Assembly (NCBI GenBank): GCA_009911355.1 | Contig: QXXE01000039.1 | Location: forward strand, 1-38,032 | Direction of reading: 5' to 3' | DNA: 38,032 nucleotides | Source of the DNA: Clostridiaceae bacterium | Lineage (GTDB): Bacteria > Bacillota > Clostridia > Oscillospirales > Butyricicoccaceae | Shown here: one piece after another, positions 15,053 through 23,107 of the stretch | How positions within the stretch are numbered: position 1 is the stretch's first letter | How the letters are laid out: each line of letters begins with the position of its first letter | Made by a program: the position numbers and the translations under genes | The notes under the pieces: model-generated | Databases searched by the model: none | Told to the model about the DNA's origin: nothing | The model's input: the letters and a program-made list of their open reading frames with translations, nothing else

Positions 15053-15065
15053 CTGCGGCGGGGGA

Positions 15066-16241
15066 TTACTTGGCGGTGCCGCGCTGCTCACGGTATTTGC
15101 CGGGGGAGGTGCCGGTCTGTTTTTTGAAAATCCGCGTGAAATAGCTTTGGTCGTCGAAGCCGACGGCGATAGAAATTTCCGCAATTGACATACGCGTGGA
15201 GCGGAGCAGATTCTTGCTGCGCTCAATGCGCAGGCGGTTGACATACTCGGTGAAGGTACAGCCGAGCTCATTTTTAATGATCCGGCAAAAATAGGATTTC
15301 GATAAGTAAACCTGCGTTGCAACTTGATCAAGGGTAATGCGCTCGGCGAGGTGCTCTTTGATATAAGCGGTGATCTTGAAAATGATATTTTGATGCTTGA
15401 TCGCATTGAAATCAAAGACAAACCCGATAAACTGGTGAAGGATGAGCCCTAGCCAGCGGTTCAGGTCCTCAATGTGGCTGAGGGAGTCGACCTCGCAGTC
15501 GTAGCGGCGGCACAGGCTGAACACCTCGTCGGCGTCCGCGCCGCCGTCGATTGCCGCACGGTTCATCAGTACAAGCAGCTCGCGGATGCGCGGCTTGATC
15601 TTGGAGAGGTCGTTGCCGGTGCTGGCGTATAGCTGGGCGAGCAGTTCATTGAGCAGGTTTTGCGCCGCGTCCTTGTTGCCCTCGCGGATATGCTCCTGAA
15701 GCTGGTGTTCGCTTTCAATCGGGTAATCCTTCGCAGATGGGGCAACCGCGTAATCGTACATCGTTTGCAGCATCGCCCCGGAGCTGCCGAGCGCCTGCCG
15801 GCTGTGCGGGAAGGGCGACAGCGCGGCCGCAACCAGTTCGCATAGCGCCCCCACCTGCACGGTGGTCAGGTGCGGGACGCCTTCCAGGGATGATGGGTCG
15901 GACAGCGGATCGTCAAAGGGGTCGTCGGCGCTGTTTGTCATAAGGATCGGGCCGGTGACCAGGCAATATTCGTTGAGCTCGTCGGGCACCTGCGGCAGCG
16001 CGGCGATAAACAGCAGGCCGCGTGGGCAGTAATACATATATTTCCCTTCCCAGCGCAGGGCCTCGTATGCGCCGAAGAGATGGGTGCAGGAGGCGGTGCA
16101 GGCCGTGCCCTCGAAGGCGCAGCCGCTGCGGAAGGGCTGTGTCAGGAAATCCTTTGTCACAAGGCTGAGCAGGGAACAGTTTGCCCCGGTCAGTGCGCTG
16201 ATATGGCTGCAAAGCTGGGTACAGTTTTCGGAAATTTCCAT
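15066..16241 (-). CDS. PocR-domain AraC-family regulator
   Basis: A 391-residue regulator. The N-terminal part (about 1-170) resembles the PocR sensory domain: several cysteines (ENCTQLCSHIS, CAFEGTACTASCTHLF) and the conserved YYCPRGLLFIA segment near residue 95. A helical linker follows, then a C-terminal AraC double helix-turn-helix (about 290-388): ITLDQVATQVYLSKSYFCRIIKNELG and MSIAEISIAVGFDDQSYFTRIFKKQTGTSPGKYR (seen in order). PocR-type proteins sense small molecules such as propanediol or hydrocarbon derivatives. The start ATG at 16241 has GAAAGGA upstream; 16250 is an alternative. It is divergent from a MATE pump, which is its most likely target. Confidence 0.88.
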   Translation of the reverse strand: MEISENCTQLCSHISALTGANCSLLSLVTKDFLTQPFRSGCAFEGTACTASCTHLFGAYEALRWEGKYMYYCPRGLLFIAALPQVPDELNEYCLVTGPILMTNSADDPFDDPLSDPSSLEGVPHLTTVQVGALCELVAAALSPFPHSRQALGSSGAMLQTMYDYAVAPSAKDYPIESEHQLQEHIREGNKDAAQNLLNELLAQLYASTGNDLSKIKPRIRELLVLMNRAAIDGGADADEVFSLCRRYDCEVDSLSHIEDLNRWLGLILHQFIGFVFDFNAIKHQNIIFKITAYIKEHLAERITLDQVATQVYLSKSYFCRIIKNELGCTFTEYVNRLRIERSKNLLRSTRMSIAEISIAVGFDDQSYFTRIFKKQTGTSPGKYREQRGTAK

Positions 16242-16360
16242 CTTGGGCATCCTTTCTGCCGTGGGCTTCTTCTTCTCTACTTGTCCGGAAACCTCCAAAA
16301 CGCTATTTGAAGCGGGTATCATCCCGCCAACTGGCATTCCCCGGGTTTCTGGACAGGACT

Positions 16361-16369
16361 ATTATAACA
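16361..16369 (-). promoter_or_regulatory. Extended -10 promoter of the PocR-AraC gene
   Basis: On the minus strand TGTTATAAT, an extended -10, about 120 bases before the start. No -35 is visible. Confidence 0.5.
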
Positions 16370-16597
16370 GAAAAAACGCGTTTTGTGTTGCACAAGGTTT
16401 CCCTGTTTTTGCACGATTTTCCGCAGGCGGCGAAAAAACCCACCAGTGCGGCGGGGACAGCAGCGCGGAACGGCGGCGGCAGGGCGAACCTGGAAGGGGC
16501 GCGGCCTGGCGCTGCCCGCTGGGGTGGCTTGAACGGGAAACAGCAATTTTGCGTGAAAAATGCGCAGAAACGCGGCTGTTTCTGTGCATCAGTGCCA

Positions 16598-16626
16598 TTG
16601 CCTGACGCGGGCAAAGCTGCTATACT
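16598..16626 (+). promoter_or_regulatory. Promoter of the third MATE gene
   Basis: TTGCCT (16598-16603), 17 bases, TATACT (16621-16626), about 40 bases before the start codon. Confidence 0.7.
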
Positions 16627-16667
16627 GGAAAGCGAACGAAAATCTATGGGCAAAGGGGTTTATCCAT

Positions 16668-18038
16668 ATGCAGAAGCAAGCCGTTTTAGAGCAGCCGCGG
16701 CTGCGGCTCTTTGACAATGCGGCGCTGACCCGGCTGATCCTGCCGCTGATTGTCGAGCAGTTCCTGACGATCGCGGTAGGCATGGTCGACTCGGTGATGG
16801 TGTCGAGCGTGGGCGAAGCCGCAGTGAGCGCGGTGTCGCTGGTCGATACGGTGAATGTCTTAATCGTGAACCTGTTCGCGGCGCTGGCGACCGGCGGCGC
16901 GGTGGTTGCGGGGCAATACCTCGGCAGGCAGGACCGGGAGAACGCAGAAAAGGCGGGCAATCAGCTGATCCTGTTTACCGGAGCAGCGGCGCTGGTGGTG
17001 ATGGTGCTGGTCTACTTGGGGCATAATGTGCTGCTTGATGTGGTGTTCGGGCATCTGGCACCGGATGTGCGGGCCTATTGCAGCACCTACCTGCTGATTG
17101 TGGCAGCGTCGATCCCGTTTATCGCGCTGTACAACAGCGGCGCAGCGCTGTTCCGGATCATGGGCAACTCCAATGTGTCGATGGCCGTGTCGATCGCGAT
17201 GAATACGGTGAATATCGCGGGCAATGCACTGCTGATCTACCGGCTGCGGATGGGTGTTGCCGGGGCGGCGATCCCGACGCTGGTATCGCGTGTCCTTGCG
17301 GCGGTGATGATGCTGGCCTGGCTGCGGAGCCCGGGGCTTGTAATTCGGCTGCGTGTGCCATTTGAGTTCCGGTTTGACCGGGGGATGGTTGGGCGTATTT
17401 TGCGGCTTGGCGTGCCGAACGGGCTGGAAAACAGCATGTTCCAGCTGGGCAAGATCGTTCTGCTGAGCCTGGTTGCGTCGTTCGGCACGGCTTCGATCGC
17501 GGCGAATGCGGTCGGCAACTCGATTGCGTCGTTCCAGTCGCTGGCGGGCATGGCGATGAGCATGGCAATGGTCGCAGTTATCTCGAGGTGCGTGGGCGCG
17601 GGCGACGAGGAGCAGGTGCGCTATTACACCCGGAAGCTGATGAAAATCTGCTATGCAGCAATGCTGCTGACGAACTTACTGATCATGCTGGCGCTGCCGC
17701 TGATCCTGCGCGCCTATAACCTTTCGGCAGAAACAATGGAAATGGCACGGCAGGTGCTGCTGCTGCACGGCACGTTCAGCTGCTTAACCTGGCCGCTGGC
17801 GTTTACACTGCCGAACGCGCTGCGCGCGGCGAACGATGTACGATTTTCAATGGTGGTCTCGGTACTGTCAATGTGGATGTTCCGGATCGTGTGCGGCTTT
17901 GTGTTTGCAAAGAGCCTGGGGCTGGGGATGTTCGGCACCTGGGCGGCGATGATGATCGACTGGGCGGTGCGGTCGGCGTTCTTCGTGTGGCGTATCCGTT
18001 CGGGGGGCTGGAAGCGCGCCGCATTTGAGCGTATCTGA
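16668..18038 (+). CDS. MATE-family efflux transporter
   Basis: A complete 456-residue MATE antiporter with about twelve membrane helices. Family motifs include LILPLIVEQFLTIAVGMVDSVMVSSVG in the first helix pair and LRLGVPNGLENSMFQLGK at the start of the second half; GGAVVAGQYLGRQD follows helix 2. Codon use is GC-rich like the core genes, unlike the MATE at 6.6 kb. The start ATG at 16668 has AAAGGGG about ten bases upstream; the open frame to 16560 crosses the promoter. It is divergent from the PocR-AraC regulator, suggesting inducible efflux of the compound sensed by that protein (inference). A strong terminator follows. Confidence 0.93.
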   Translation: MQKQAVLEQPRLRLFDNAALTRLILPLIVEQFLTIAVGMVDSVMVSSVGEAAVSAVSLVDTVNVLIVNLFAALATGGAVVAGQYLGRQDRENAEKAGNQLILFTGAAALVVMVLVYLGHNVLLDVVFGHLAPDVRAYCSTYLLIVAASIPFIALYNSGAALFRIMGNSNVSMAVSIAMNTVNIAGNALLIYRLRMGVAGAAIPTLVSRVLAAVMMLAWLRSPGLVIRLRVPFEFRFDRGMVGRILRLGVPNGLENSMFQLGKIVLLSLVASFGTASIAANAVGNSIASFQSLAGMAMSMAMVAVISRCVGAGDEEQVRYYTRKLMKICYAAMLLTNLLIMLALPLILRAYNLSAETMEMARQVLLLHGTFSCLTWPLAFTLPNALRAANDVRFSMVVSVLSMWMFRIVCGFVFAKSLGLGMFGTWAAMMIDWAVRSAFFVWRIRSGGWKRAAFERI

Positions 18039-18116
18039 GCGGGCGGCAGCAGAAACAGCTCCCCCTCACCTCTGCTGCGCAGAACAAGCCATAAAAGCCT
18101 GAAAGAAGCAAAGAAA

Positions 18117-18148
18117 AGCCGCTGGCGTCGTTGTGCCAGCGGCTTTTT
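18117..18148 (+). terminator. Terminator after the third MATE gene
   Basis: AGCCGCTGGC (18117-18126) pairs perfectly with GCCAGCGGCT (18135-18144), then a T run. Confidence 0.88.
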
Positions 18149-18267
18149 GTGCGTCTGAGCGCTAAGTGGGGAAGCACCCATCCTTAGACTAAACCGGCCC
18201 CAGCCCGCCGCCGTTCTGGCGGGCTGGGGCGCGAGGCAGCATAAAGGGTGGGCAGACAACCAGAGCC

Positions 18268-18407
18268 CCCGTCCCGCCCGCAGGCGAAGGGAGATGCGAA
18301 GCATCTCGGGGTCTGGGGCGAAAGCCCCAGCGGGTGCAGGGCAGCGCCCTGCCGGGTGCCAGAGGGCAGAGCCCTCGGCGGGTGCAGGGCAGCGCCCTGC
18401 CGGGTGC
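18268..18407. repeat. Mosaic of GC-rich palindromic repeats
   Basis: Several modules are joined: a 23-base block at 18268-18290 (CCCGTCCCGCCCGCAGGCGA...) that recurs inverted at 21532-21554 and in part at 24996 and 26434; hairpins GAGATGC-GAA-GCATCTC (18291-18307) and CTGGGGC-GAAA-GCCCCAG (18313-18330); and a 29-base unit centred on GCAGGGC-AGC-GCCCTGC, present twice (18331-18359, 18379-18407) and again at 25051-25073. No protein is encoded. Such dispersed extragenic palindromes are common in gut Clostridia genomes. Confidence 0.85.
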
Positions 18408-18412
18408 GCCGC

Positions 18413-19168
18413 TCAGCCGAAGCGGACGCGGATGCTTTCACGCTCGAAAAATTCCATGTAACGGTCCGGCGGGCGGCGGTCTGTGATAAAGCCCGCAATG
18501 TCCTCCAGCCGGCAGAACGTGATCACCGCTTCCCGGTCCAGCTTCGTACTGTCCGCCATCAAAAATACATGGCTCGCTCGCTGTACCACCCCGCGCTTGA
18601 TTTCCCCTTCCAGGAATGTTGTGTTCATCATCCCGCTCTCAATCGATACCCCCGTCGCGCCCATAAACGCCTTGTTGATCTTCATCGATGAAAGCGATTC
18701 AAACGTCGATAACCCTACAAACGAATCCGTCGTGTAATTATATACCCCGCCCAGGGAAATTACCGACAGCCCGTCGTACTTCGCAGCCTCCGCCAGCGCC
18801 CCCAGCGAATGCGTGATAATCGTCAGGTTCTTGTGCCCCCCCAGATACCGCAGCAGCTGCAACGTCGTGGAACCGGAATCAATAAACACCGTGTCCCCGT
18901 CCTCGACCTCCGCCGCCGCCAGCTGCCCAATGGCCGCCTTGTCCGCCAGGTTCAGCCCACTGCGCACCGGCATCGGCACAGCGCCCGCATTCTGCGTCGC
19001 CGTTACCCCGCCGTATACCTTGCTGATATGCCCACGCGCCTCCAGATCGTTCAAATCCCGGCGGATCGTGTTCTTTGATACGCCAAATACCTCGCAAAGC
19101 TCGTCAATCGACGCCGTCTCCTTCGCGATCACATATTGCTCAATCGAATTGAGCCTGCTGATTTTCAT
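18413..19168 (-). CDS. DeoR/GlpR-family transcriptional regulator
   Basis: A 251-residue sugar-responsive regulator. The N-terminal helix-turn-helix (residues 4-56) reads RLNSIEQYVIAKETASIDEL, FGVSKNTIRRDLNDLEARG, ISKVYGGV, the DeoR signature. The C-terminal sensor has the sugar-phosphate-binding DSGSTTLQLLRYL and FMGATGVSIESGMMNTT. DeoR proteins usually repress carbohydrate operons and are released by a phosphorylated sugar. The start ATG at 19168 has GGAAAGGAG upstream. It is divergent from the split transketolase, and the repeated TTTTCGTGCA motif in between is a likely operator; a pentose- or tetrose-phosphate inducer would make sense (inference). Confidence 0.93.
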   Translation of the reverse strand: MKISRLNSIEQYVIAKETASIDELCEVFGVSKNTIRRDLNDLEARGHISKVYGGVTATQNAGAVPMPVRSGLNLADKAAIGQLAAAEVEDGDTVFIDSGSTTLQLLRYLGGHKNLTIITHSLGALAEAAKYDGLSVISLGGVYNYTTDSFVGLSTFESLSSMKINKAFMGATGVSIESGMMNTTFLEGEIKRGVVQRASHVFLMADSTKLDREAVITFCRLEDIAGFITDRRPPDRYMEFFERESIRVRFG

Positions 19169-19253
19169 AATTCGGGCTGCTCCTTTCCACTTGGGGCAAA
19201 ATCTCTTCATCTCATTCGATCCCCCGCGCCCGCACGCAAGGTATCCCATCTAT

Positions 19254-19281
19254 ATTGTATCAGAAAATGCCGGGAATGCAA
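19254..19281 (-). promoter_or_regulatory. Candidate deoR promoter
   Basis: On the minus strand TTGCAT (19276-19281), 16 bases, TACAAT (19254-19259). Confidence 0.6.
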
Positions 19282-19310
19282 CCAACACCTGCCTGAAAGG
19301 CCACATAAAT

Positions 19311-19392
19311 TTTTCGTGCATTTTTTGATGATTTTGCACGAAAACACGGCTGCCAAAAAAATGGCCCGCTTTTTGATAATTTTGCACGAAAA
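19311..19392. promoter_or_regulatory. Three TTTTCGTGCA boxes, candidate DeoR operators
   Basis: TTTTCGTGCA at 19311-19320 and its exact inverse TGCACGAAAA at 19335-19344 form a 10-bp inverted repeat with 14 bases between. A third exact copy, TGCACGAAAA, lies at 19383-19392. They occupy the region between the divergent deoR and transketolase promoters. DeoR-family sites often contain TTTCG-type repeats, so this is a good operator candidate. Confidence 0.75.
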
Positions 19393-19434
19393 TACTTTTA
19401 AACGAAAAAATTTTGAAAACCTTGCCGTTTTCCA

Positions 19435-19463
19435 TTGAAATCCGGCAAAAAAAATGGTAAGCT
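19435..19463 (+). promoter_or_regulatory. Candidate transketolase promoter
   Basis: TTGAAA (19435-19440), 17 bases, TAAGCT (19458-19463), about 40 bases downstream of the last TTTTCGTGCA box. Confidence 0.5.
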
Positions 19464-19543
19464 AGAAGCAGCAGGAAATTGGGCAAGTTTTTGTTTTATC
19501 CTGCACAATAGTTTGCAATATTTTGAATAGGCAGGTGTATTCC

Positions 19544-20392
19544 ATGCAGAAAGAAAAGTTGAAGGAGCTTCGCGTTTTCGCAGAGGAGATCCGGCTGGAA
19601 ACGTTGAAGACGATCGGCTCGCTGGGCTTCGGCCATGTGGGCGGTTCCATGTCGGTCGTCGAGACCCTTGCCGTGCTGTACGGCGAGGTGATGAAGGTCG
19701 ACCCGAAGAACCCGCGCTGGGAGGACCGCGACTGGTGCGTGATGAGCAAAGGCCACGCAGGCCCCGCAATGTACGCAACCCTCGGGCTCAAGGGCTTCTA
19801 CCCGGTGAGCGACGCGTATACCCTCAATCAGCCGCATACCAATTTCCCCTCCCATACTGACCGTACCAAGACCCCCGGCATTGACCTGACCACCGGCTCG
19901 CTCGGGCAGGGCATGAGCTCGGCGGTGGGCGCTGCGCTCGGCAACAAGATGGACGGCCGCAACAACCATGTATTCGTATTCGTCGGCGACGGCGAGGCGG
20001 ACGAGGGCCAGGTTTGGGAAGGCGCGCAGTTCGCGGCGCACTACAAGCTGGACAACCTGATCTGCTTCGTGGACAGCAACAAGCGCCAGCTGGACGGCAA
20101 GGTCGAGGACATCATGGGCCACGGCAAGGGCATTGGCGCGAAGTTTGACGCGTTCGGCTGGAATGTGATCGACGTTGCGGACGGCAACGACGTAGAGCAG
20201 ATCTGGGCGGCGGTTGAAAAGGCGTACCAGTCCGAGTCTGCACCGACCTGCATCATCCTTAACACCGTAAAGGGCAAGGGCTGCACCTTTGCCGAGCCTT
20301 CGGGCGCGCATTCCTCCCAGCCCACGAAGGAGCAGTGGGACGAGGCGATTGCCGCTGCGGAAGCACGCCTTGCCGAAGTCAAGGCACAGTAA
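19544..20392 (+). CDS. Transketolase, N-terminal subunit
   Basis: A 282-residue protein with the thiamine-diphosphate-binding half of transketolase, which moves two-carbon units between sugar phosphates in the non-oxidative pentose phosphate pathway. Motifs: SLGFGHVGGSMSVVETLAVLY near the start, SKGHAGPAMYATL, TGSLGQGMSSAVGAALG, and the cofactor and Mg2+ motif GDGEADEGQVWEG followed by CFVDSNKRQLDG. Many Firmicutes and archaea encode this enzyme as two chains. The start is probably ATG at 19544; the ribosome site (GCAGGTG) is weak. The C-terminal subunit begins 15 bases after the stop, so they are one operon. Confidence 0.95.
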   Translation: MQKEKLKELRVFAEEIRLETLKTIGSLGFGHVGGSMSVVETLAVLYGEVMKVDPKNPRWEDRDWCVMSKGHAGPAMYATLGLKGFYPVSDAYTLNQPHTNFPSHTDRTKTPGIDLTTGSLGQGMSSAVGAALGNKMDGRNNHVFVFVGDGEADEGQVWEGAQFAAHYKLDNLICFVDSNKRQLDGKVEDIMGHGKGIGAKFDAFGWNVIDVADGNDVEQIWAAVEKAYQSESAPTCIILNTVKGKGCTFAEPSGAHSSQPTKEQWDEAIAAAEARLAEVKAQ

Positions 20393-20407
20393 GGAGGGTA
20401 CATAACA

Positions 20408-21373
20408 ATGAATTTCACTTTGATCGGAAAGCATGAGTCCGACGCCCGCGCCAACCGTGACGCTTATGTTGAGGCCATGCATGAGCTGATGGCGAAGGAC
20501 TTTAAGGTCTGCCATATTGACTGCGACCTGTACGGCTGCATCAACACGAAGAAGCTGGAGAACGAATTCCCGAAGCAGACTTTTAACGCGGGCATTGCGG
20601 AGCAGAACGCGATGGGCATTGCTGCGGGCCTGACGGCGACGGGGCGCACGGTGTTTATGCATTCCTTCGGCTGTTTCTCCTCGCGCCGCGCTTATGACCA
20701 GGCGTTCATGAGCTGTGCTTACGCGAAGCTGCCGGTACACGTGCTGGGTTCTGACCCGGGCGTATGCGCGGCTTACAACGGCGGCACGCACATGCCGTTT
20801 GAGGATATGGCGCTTTATATGGCGATCCCAGAAGCGGTTGTCATTGACCCGACCGACTATGCGATGCTGTACGACCTGACCAAGAAGCTTGCGGCGTCTG
20901 GCAAGTTCTCCTTCACCCGTATGATCCGCAAGGGCGTAACGAAGGTGTATGACGACGGCGCGGAGTTCGAGATTGGCAAGGGCGTAACGCTCAAGGACGG
21001 CAAGGATGTAACGATCATTGCGTCGGGCATTATGGTTGATGAAGCGCTGAAGGCGGAGGAAACGCTCGCGGCGGAGGGTATTTCGGCGAAGGTAATTGAT
21101 ATGTTCACCTGGAAGCCGATCGACGAGGAGCTGATCACGGCTTCTGCGAAGGCGACTGGCTGCATTGTGACTGCTGAGAACCATCAGGTCAAGTGCGGGC
21201 TAGGCTCTGCGGTTGCGCAGGTTGTTGCGAAGACTGCGCCGGTGCCGATGGAGATGATCGGCATTGAAGACCGTTTCGGCCAGGTTGGCGCGCAGAAGTT
21301 CCTTCAGGAAGAATACGGCTTGACGGCGGCGCACATTGTGGAAGCTGCCAAGAAGGCGATTTCCCGCAAGTAA
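20408..21373 (+). CDS. Transketolase, C-terminal subunit
   Basis: A 321-residue partner containing the pyrimidine-binding and C-terminal domains. Visible motifs: HIDCDLYGCINTKKLENEFP, FNAGIAEQNAMGIAAGL with the catalytic Glu that activates thiamine diphosphate, FMHSFGCFSSRRAYDQ, and the C-terminal KATGCIVTAENHQ and DRFGQVGAQKFLQEEYGLT. Together with the preceding subunit it forms an enzyme of the usual combined length (about 600). AAGGAGG lies ten bases before the ATG. The pair next to a DeoR regulator suggests a pathway-specific copy for pentoses or related sugars rather than the only housekeeping enzyme (inference). Confidence 0.95.
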   Translation: MNFTLIGKHESDARANRDAYVEAMHELMAKDFKVCHIDCDLYGCINTKKLENEFPKQTFNAGIAEQNAMGIAAGLTATGRTVFMHSFGCFSSRRAYDQAFMSCAYAKLPVHVLGSDPGVCAAYNGGTHMPFEDMALYMAIPEAVVIDPTDYAMLYDLTKKLAASGKFSFTRMIRKGVTKVYDDGAEFEIGKGVTLKDGKDVTIIASGIMVDEALKAEETLAAEGISAKVIDMFTWKPIDEELITASAKATGCIVTAENHQVKCGLGSAVAQVVAKTAPVPMEMIGIEDRFGQVGAQKFLQEEYGLTAAHIVEAAKKAISRK

Positions 21374-21396
21374 GGGGTTCTGGCCCTGCGCGGGCG

Positions 21397-21498
21397 GCGG
21401 TCCTACGCGGACAGCGGTCCTGCGCGGACGGCGGTCCTACGCGGACAGCGGTCCTACGCGGACAGCGGTCCTACGCGGACGGCGGTCCTACGCGGACG
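21397..21498. repeat. Six tandem copies of a 17-bp repeat
   Basis: The unit GCGGTCCTACGCGGACA (last base A or G; copy 2 has TGCGC instead of TACGC) repeats six times without gaps. Each contains the short dyad GTCC/GGAC. As 17 is not a multiple of three, it is not a protein repeat. It follows the transketolase stop and joins the palindromic block at 21502. Confidence 0.95.
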
Positions 21499-21501
21499 GC
21501 G

Positions 21502-21554
21502 CCAGAGGGACTAGTCCCTCTGGACTCCCTTCCTTCGCCTGCGGGCGGGACGGG
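21502..21554. repeat. GC-rich palindromic repeat, inverted relative to that at 18.3 kb
   Basis: A perfect 22-bp palindrome at 21502-21523 (arms CCAGAGGGACT and AGTCCCTCTGG) is followed by a block at 21532-21554 that is the exact reverse complement of 18268-18290. Confidence 0.85.
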
Positions 21555-21574
21555 AGTGATGGAATCTGCATGAT

Positions 21575-21609
21575 AAAAGGTTGCAGCTGCATGGCAGCTG
21601 CAACCTTTT
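21575..21609. terminator. Bidirectional terminator between transketolase and the DUF gene
   Basis: A perfect 16-bp stem (21575-21590 with 21594-21609), three-base loop, AAAA at one side and TTTT at the other. It serves both converging genes. Confidence 0.9.
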
Positions 21610-21617
21610 TGTTTTGC

Positions 21618-22778
21618 TTATTTCGGGAATTTGATAACGTTATCGGGGCGCTCTGGAAAATCGTCTTCCGCGATATTCCTGAAGATGCTAAGAGAGTCGT
21701 CAAACTCCCCGAACAGGTCGGAATCGTCGTCATCATCATCGCCCATGACATCAACGAAGCCCGTGAACAGCGAAAAGAAAATGTCGTCCATGATCTGCAT
21801 CCGCTTGCCGATATGCAGCTTGATGCCCAGGTCGTTGCATAGCTGCTTGATCGGCATTGCCATCCACTCGTCGCGCACGTAAAGATTTGCTGGCCTGCCG
21901 TGCTTCGCGATATAGGAACACAAGAGGGCAACCCACGCGTATTGGGTCGATTCATCAGACGGGGTGAGCTGCTGGTCAAGGATCATGTCGTCTTTCCGGT
22001 CGGCCAGAATAGCCATGTGCATGGAGTGCGGTGCGGCAGACCGTTTGTCCTGGATGGGGACGGGCAGATACCATGCGTCCAGTTCCAGCGACTTTTTGGT
22101 TTTCCGCGCCTTTTCCAAAGAAGCCTGTTCTTCCGGATCGAACACGGGTATTGGTATTGCAAGCTGAATTTTGCTGCGCAAAAGTGACGACGCACGCCAT
22201 TGGCCGTCTTCACAGCTCCATTTCATGAAAGAAGCGTCATCAAATTCGTATCCGCCGTCCAGGCAGCAGCGGCAGGCGTCCAGCAGGTGTGGAAACAACC
22301 GGCAAAGGCAGTCTGCCTCCTCTGCGCTGATCATCCACGGGAATTGCCCCGGCTTCATCGACCGGAAGTACGTCCACTGGCCCCGCCCGCGGAACCGCAG
22401 CCCAAGCGCTTTCATCGGTTCGCGGTCTTCCTTCTCGATGTCCTCACGGTCGCCGAAATGGCAGTTGATACTCCGCTGATCCAGCAGGAAGAGCATCGGC
22501 AGCGGGCCGCTCGCGGAATAATGCAGCCGCATAAGCTGTGAAAACGCAACGTAACCAGGGTACACAGCAACGCCGTATGCCTGCCCGCCGTTGCCAAGGA
22601 GGCTGCAAAAATAGGGTTCTTCCTCTCCTGGCAGCGTGATGACAATCAGATTCATGTTGTCCAGCTTTTCCCACGGCGCAAGCGCCTTGAGCTCCGCAGC
22701 CGCGTCATAGAGGGTTCTCCATTGGTCTGTGGAAGGCTTTATGCGCTCCGGCGCAGTGTTTTTTTCATTTTTAGCCAT
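21618..22778 (-). CDS. Uncharacterised DUF7309/DUF6930-like protein
   Basis: A 386-residue soluble protein. From memory it resembles a family of two-domain proteins of unknown function: the first domain has WRTLYDAAAELKALAPWEKL, then a strand-rich part with YFCSLLGNGGQAYGVAVYPGY; the C-terminal domain has YAWVALLCSYIAKHGRPANLYVRDEWMAMPIKQLCNDLGIKL, as in DUF6930. A run of seven Asp (about residue 350) precedes the C-terminus. No catalytic motif is evident. The start ATG at 22778 has GAAGGAGA upstream; the open frame further up to 22985 runs through the promoter. It is a single-gene transcript with its own promoter and terminator. Confidence 0.75.
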   Translation of the reverse strand: MAKNEKNTAPERIKPSTDQWRTLYDAAAELKALAPWEKLDNMNLIVITLPGEEEPYFCSLLGNGGQAYGVAVYPGYVAFSQLMRLHYSASGPLPMLFLLDQRSINCHFGDREDIEKEDREPMKALGLRFRGRGQWTYFRSMKPGQFPWMISAEEADCLCRLFPHLLDACRCCLDGGYEFDDASFMKWSCEDGQWRASSLLRSKIQLAIPIPVFDPEEQASLEKARKTKKSLELDAWYLPVPIQDKRSAAPHSMHMAILADRKDDMILDQQLTPSDESTQYAWVALLCSYIAKHGRPANLYVRDEWMAMPIKQLCNDLGIKLHIGKRMQIMDDIFFSLFTGFVDVMGDDDDDDSDLFGEFDDSLSIFRNIAEDDFPERPDNVIKFPK

Positions 22779-22808
22779 TTTCCGTTCTCCTTCGCCCGTT
22801 TCTTTGAT

Positions 22809-22837
22809 TATACCATGATACGGGACGGAATACAACC
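22809..22837 (-). promoter_or_regulatory. Promoter of the DUF7309-like gene
   Basis: On the minus strand TTGTAT (22832-22837), 17 bases, TATAAT (22809-22814). Confidence 0.8.
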
Positions 22838-23046
22838 GTAGAACCTTTATTTCGCATGATTTTTGGATAAACAGGTTCTCTGTGGCAAATTGCCAACAGG
22901 GCCGGGTTTGCCGCGCCAAAAGCATTTGCCTGATACGGGATCGGGTGGAAACCTGTCTTTCAGATGCGGGTTTCGATTGCCCCATATCCGTTTTGCTGAC
23001 AATTGGGTGATCCGTTTAACCCGCCCGCAAATTTACGCGCTTTCCC

Positions 23047-23075
23047 TTGCAAGAGGGCGCGAAACATGGTACAAT
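23047..23075 (+). promoter_or_regulatory. Promoter of the small acidic membrane protein gene
   Basis: TTGCAA (23047-23052), 17 bases, TACAAT (23070-23075), 32 bases before the start codon. The rest of the stretch between 22838 and 23046 holds no recognisable feature. Confidence 0.75.
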
Positions 23076-23107
23076 AAGAGCGCAATGCGCGAAAGGAAGG
23101 TGCAGGA

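Noticed and set aside
19496..21184. 562-codon minus-strand frame over the transketolase genes
   Set aside because: Arg/His/Leu-rich shadow of clear transketolase motifs on the plus strand.
21397..21498. CRISPR array
   Set aside because: The 17-bp units are directly adjacent without spacers, and there are no cas genes.
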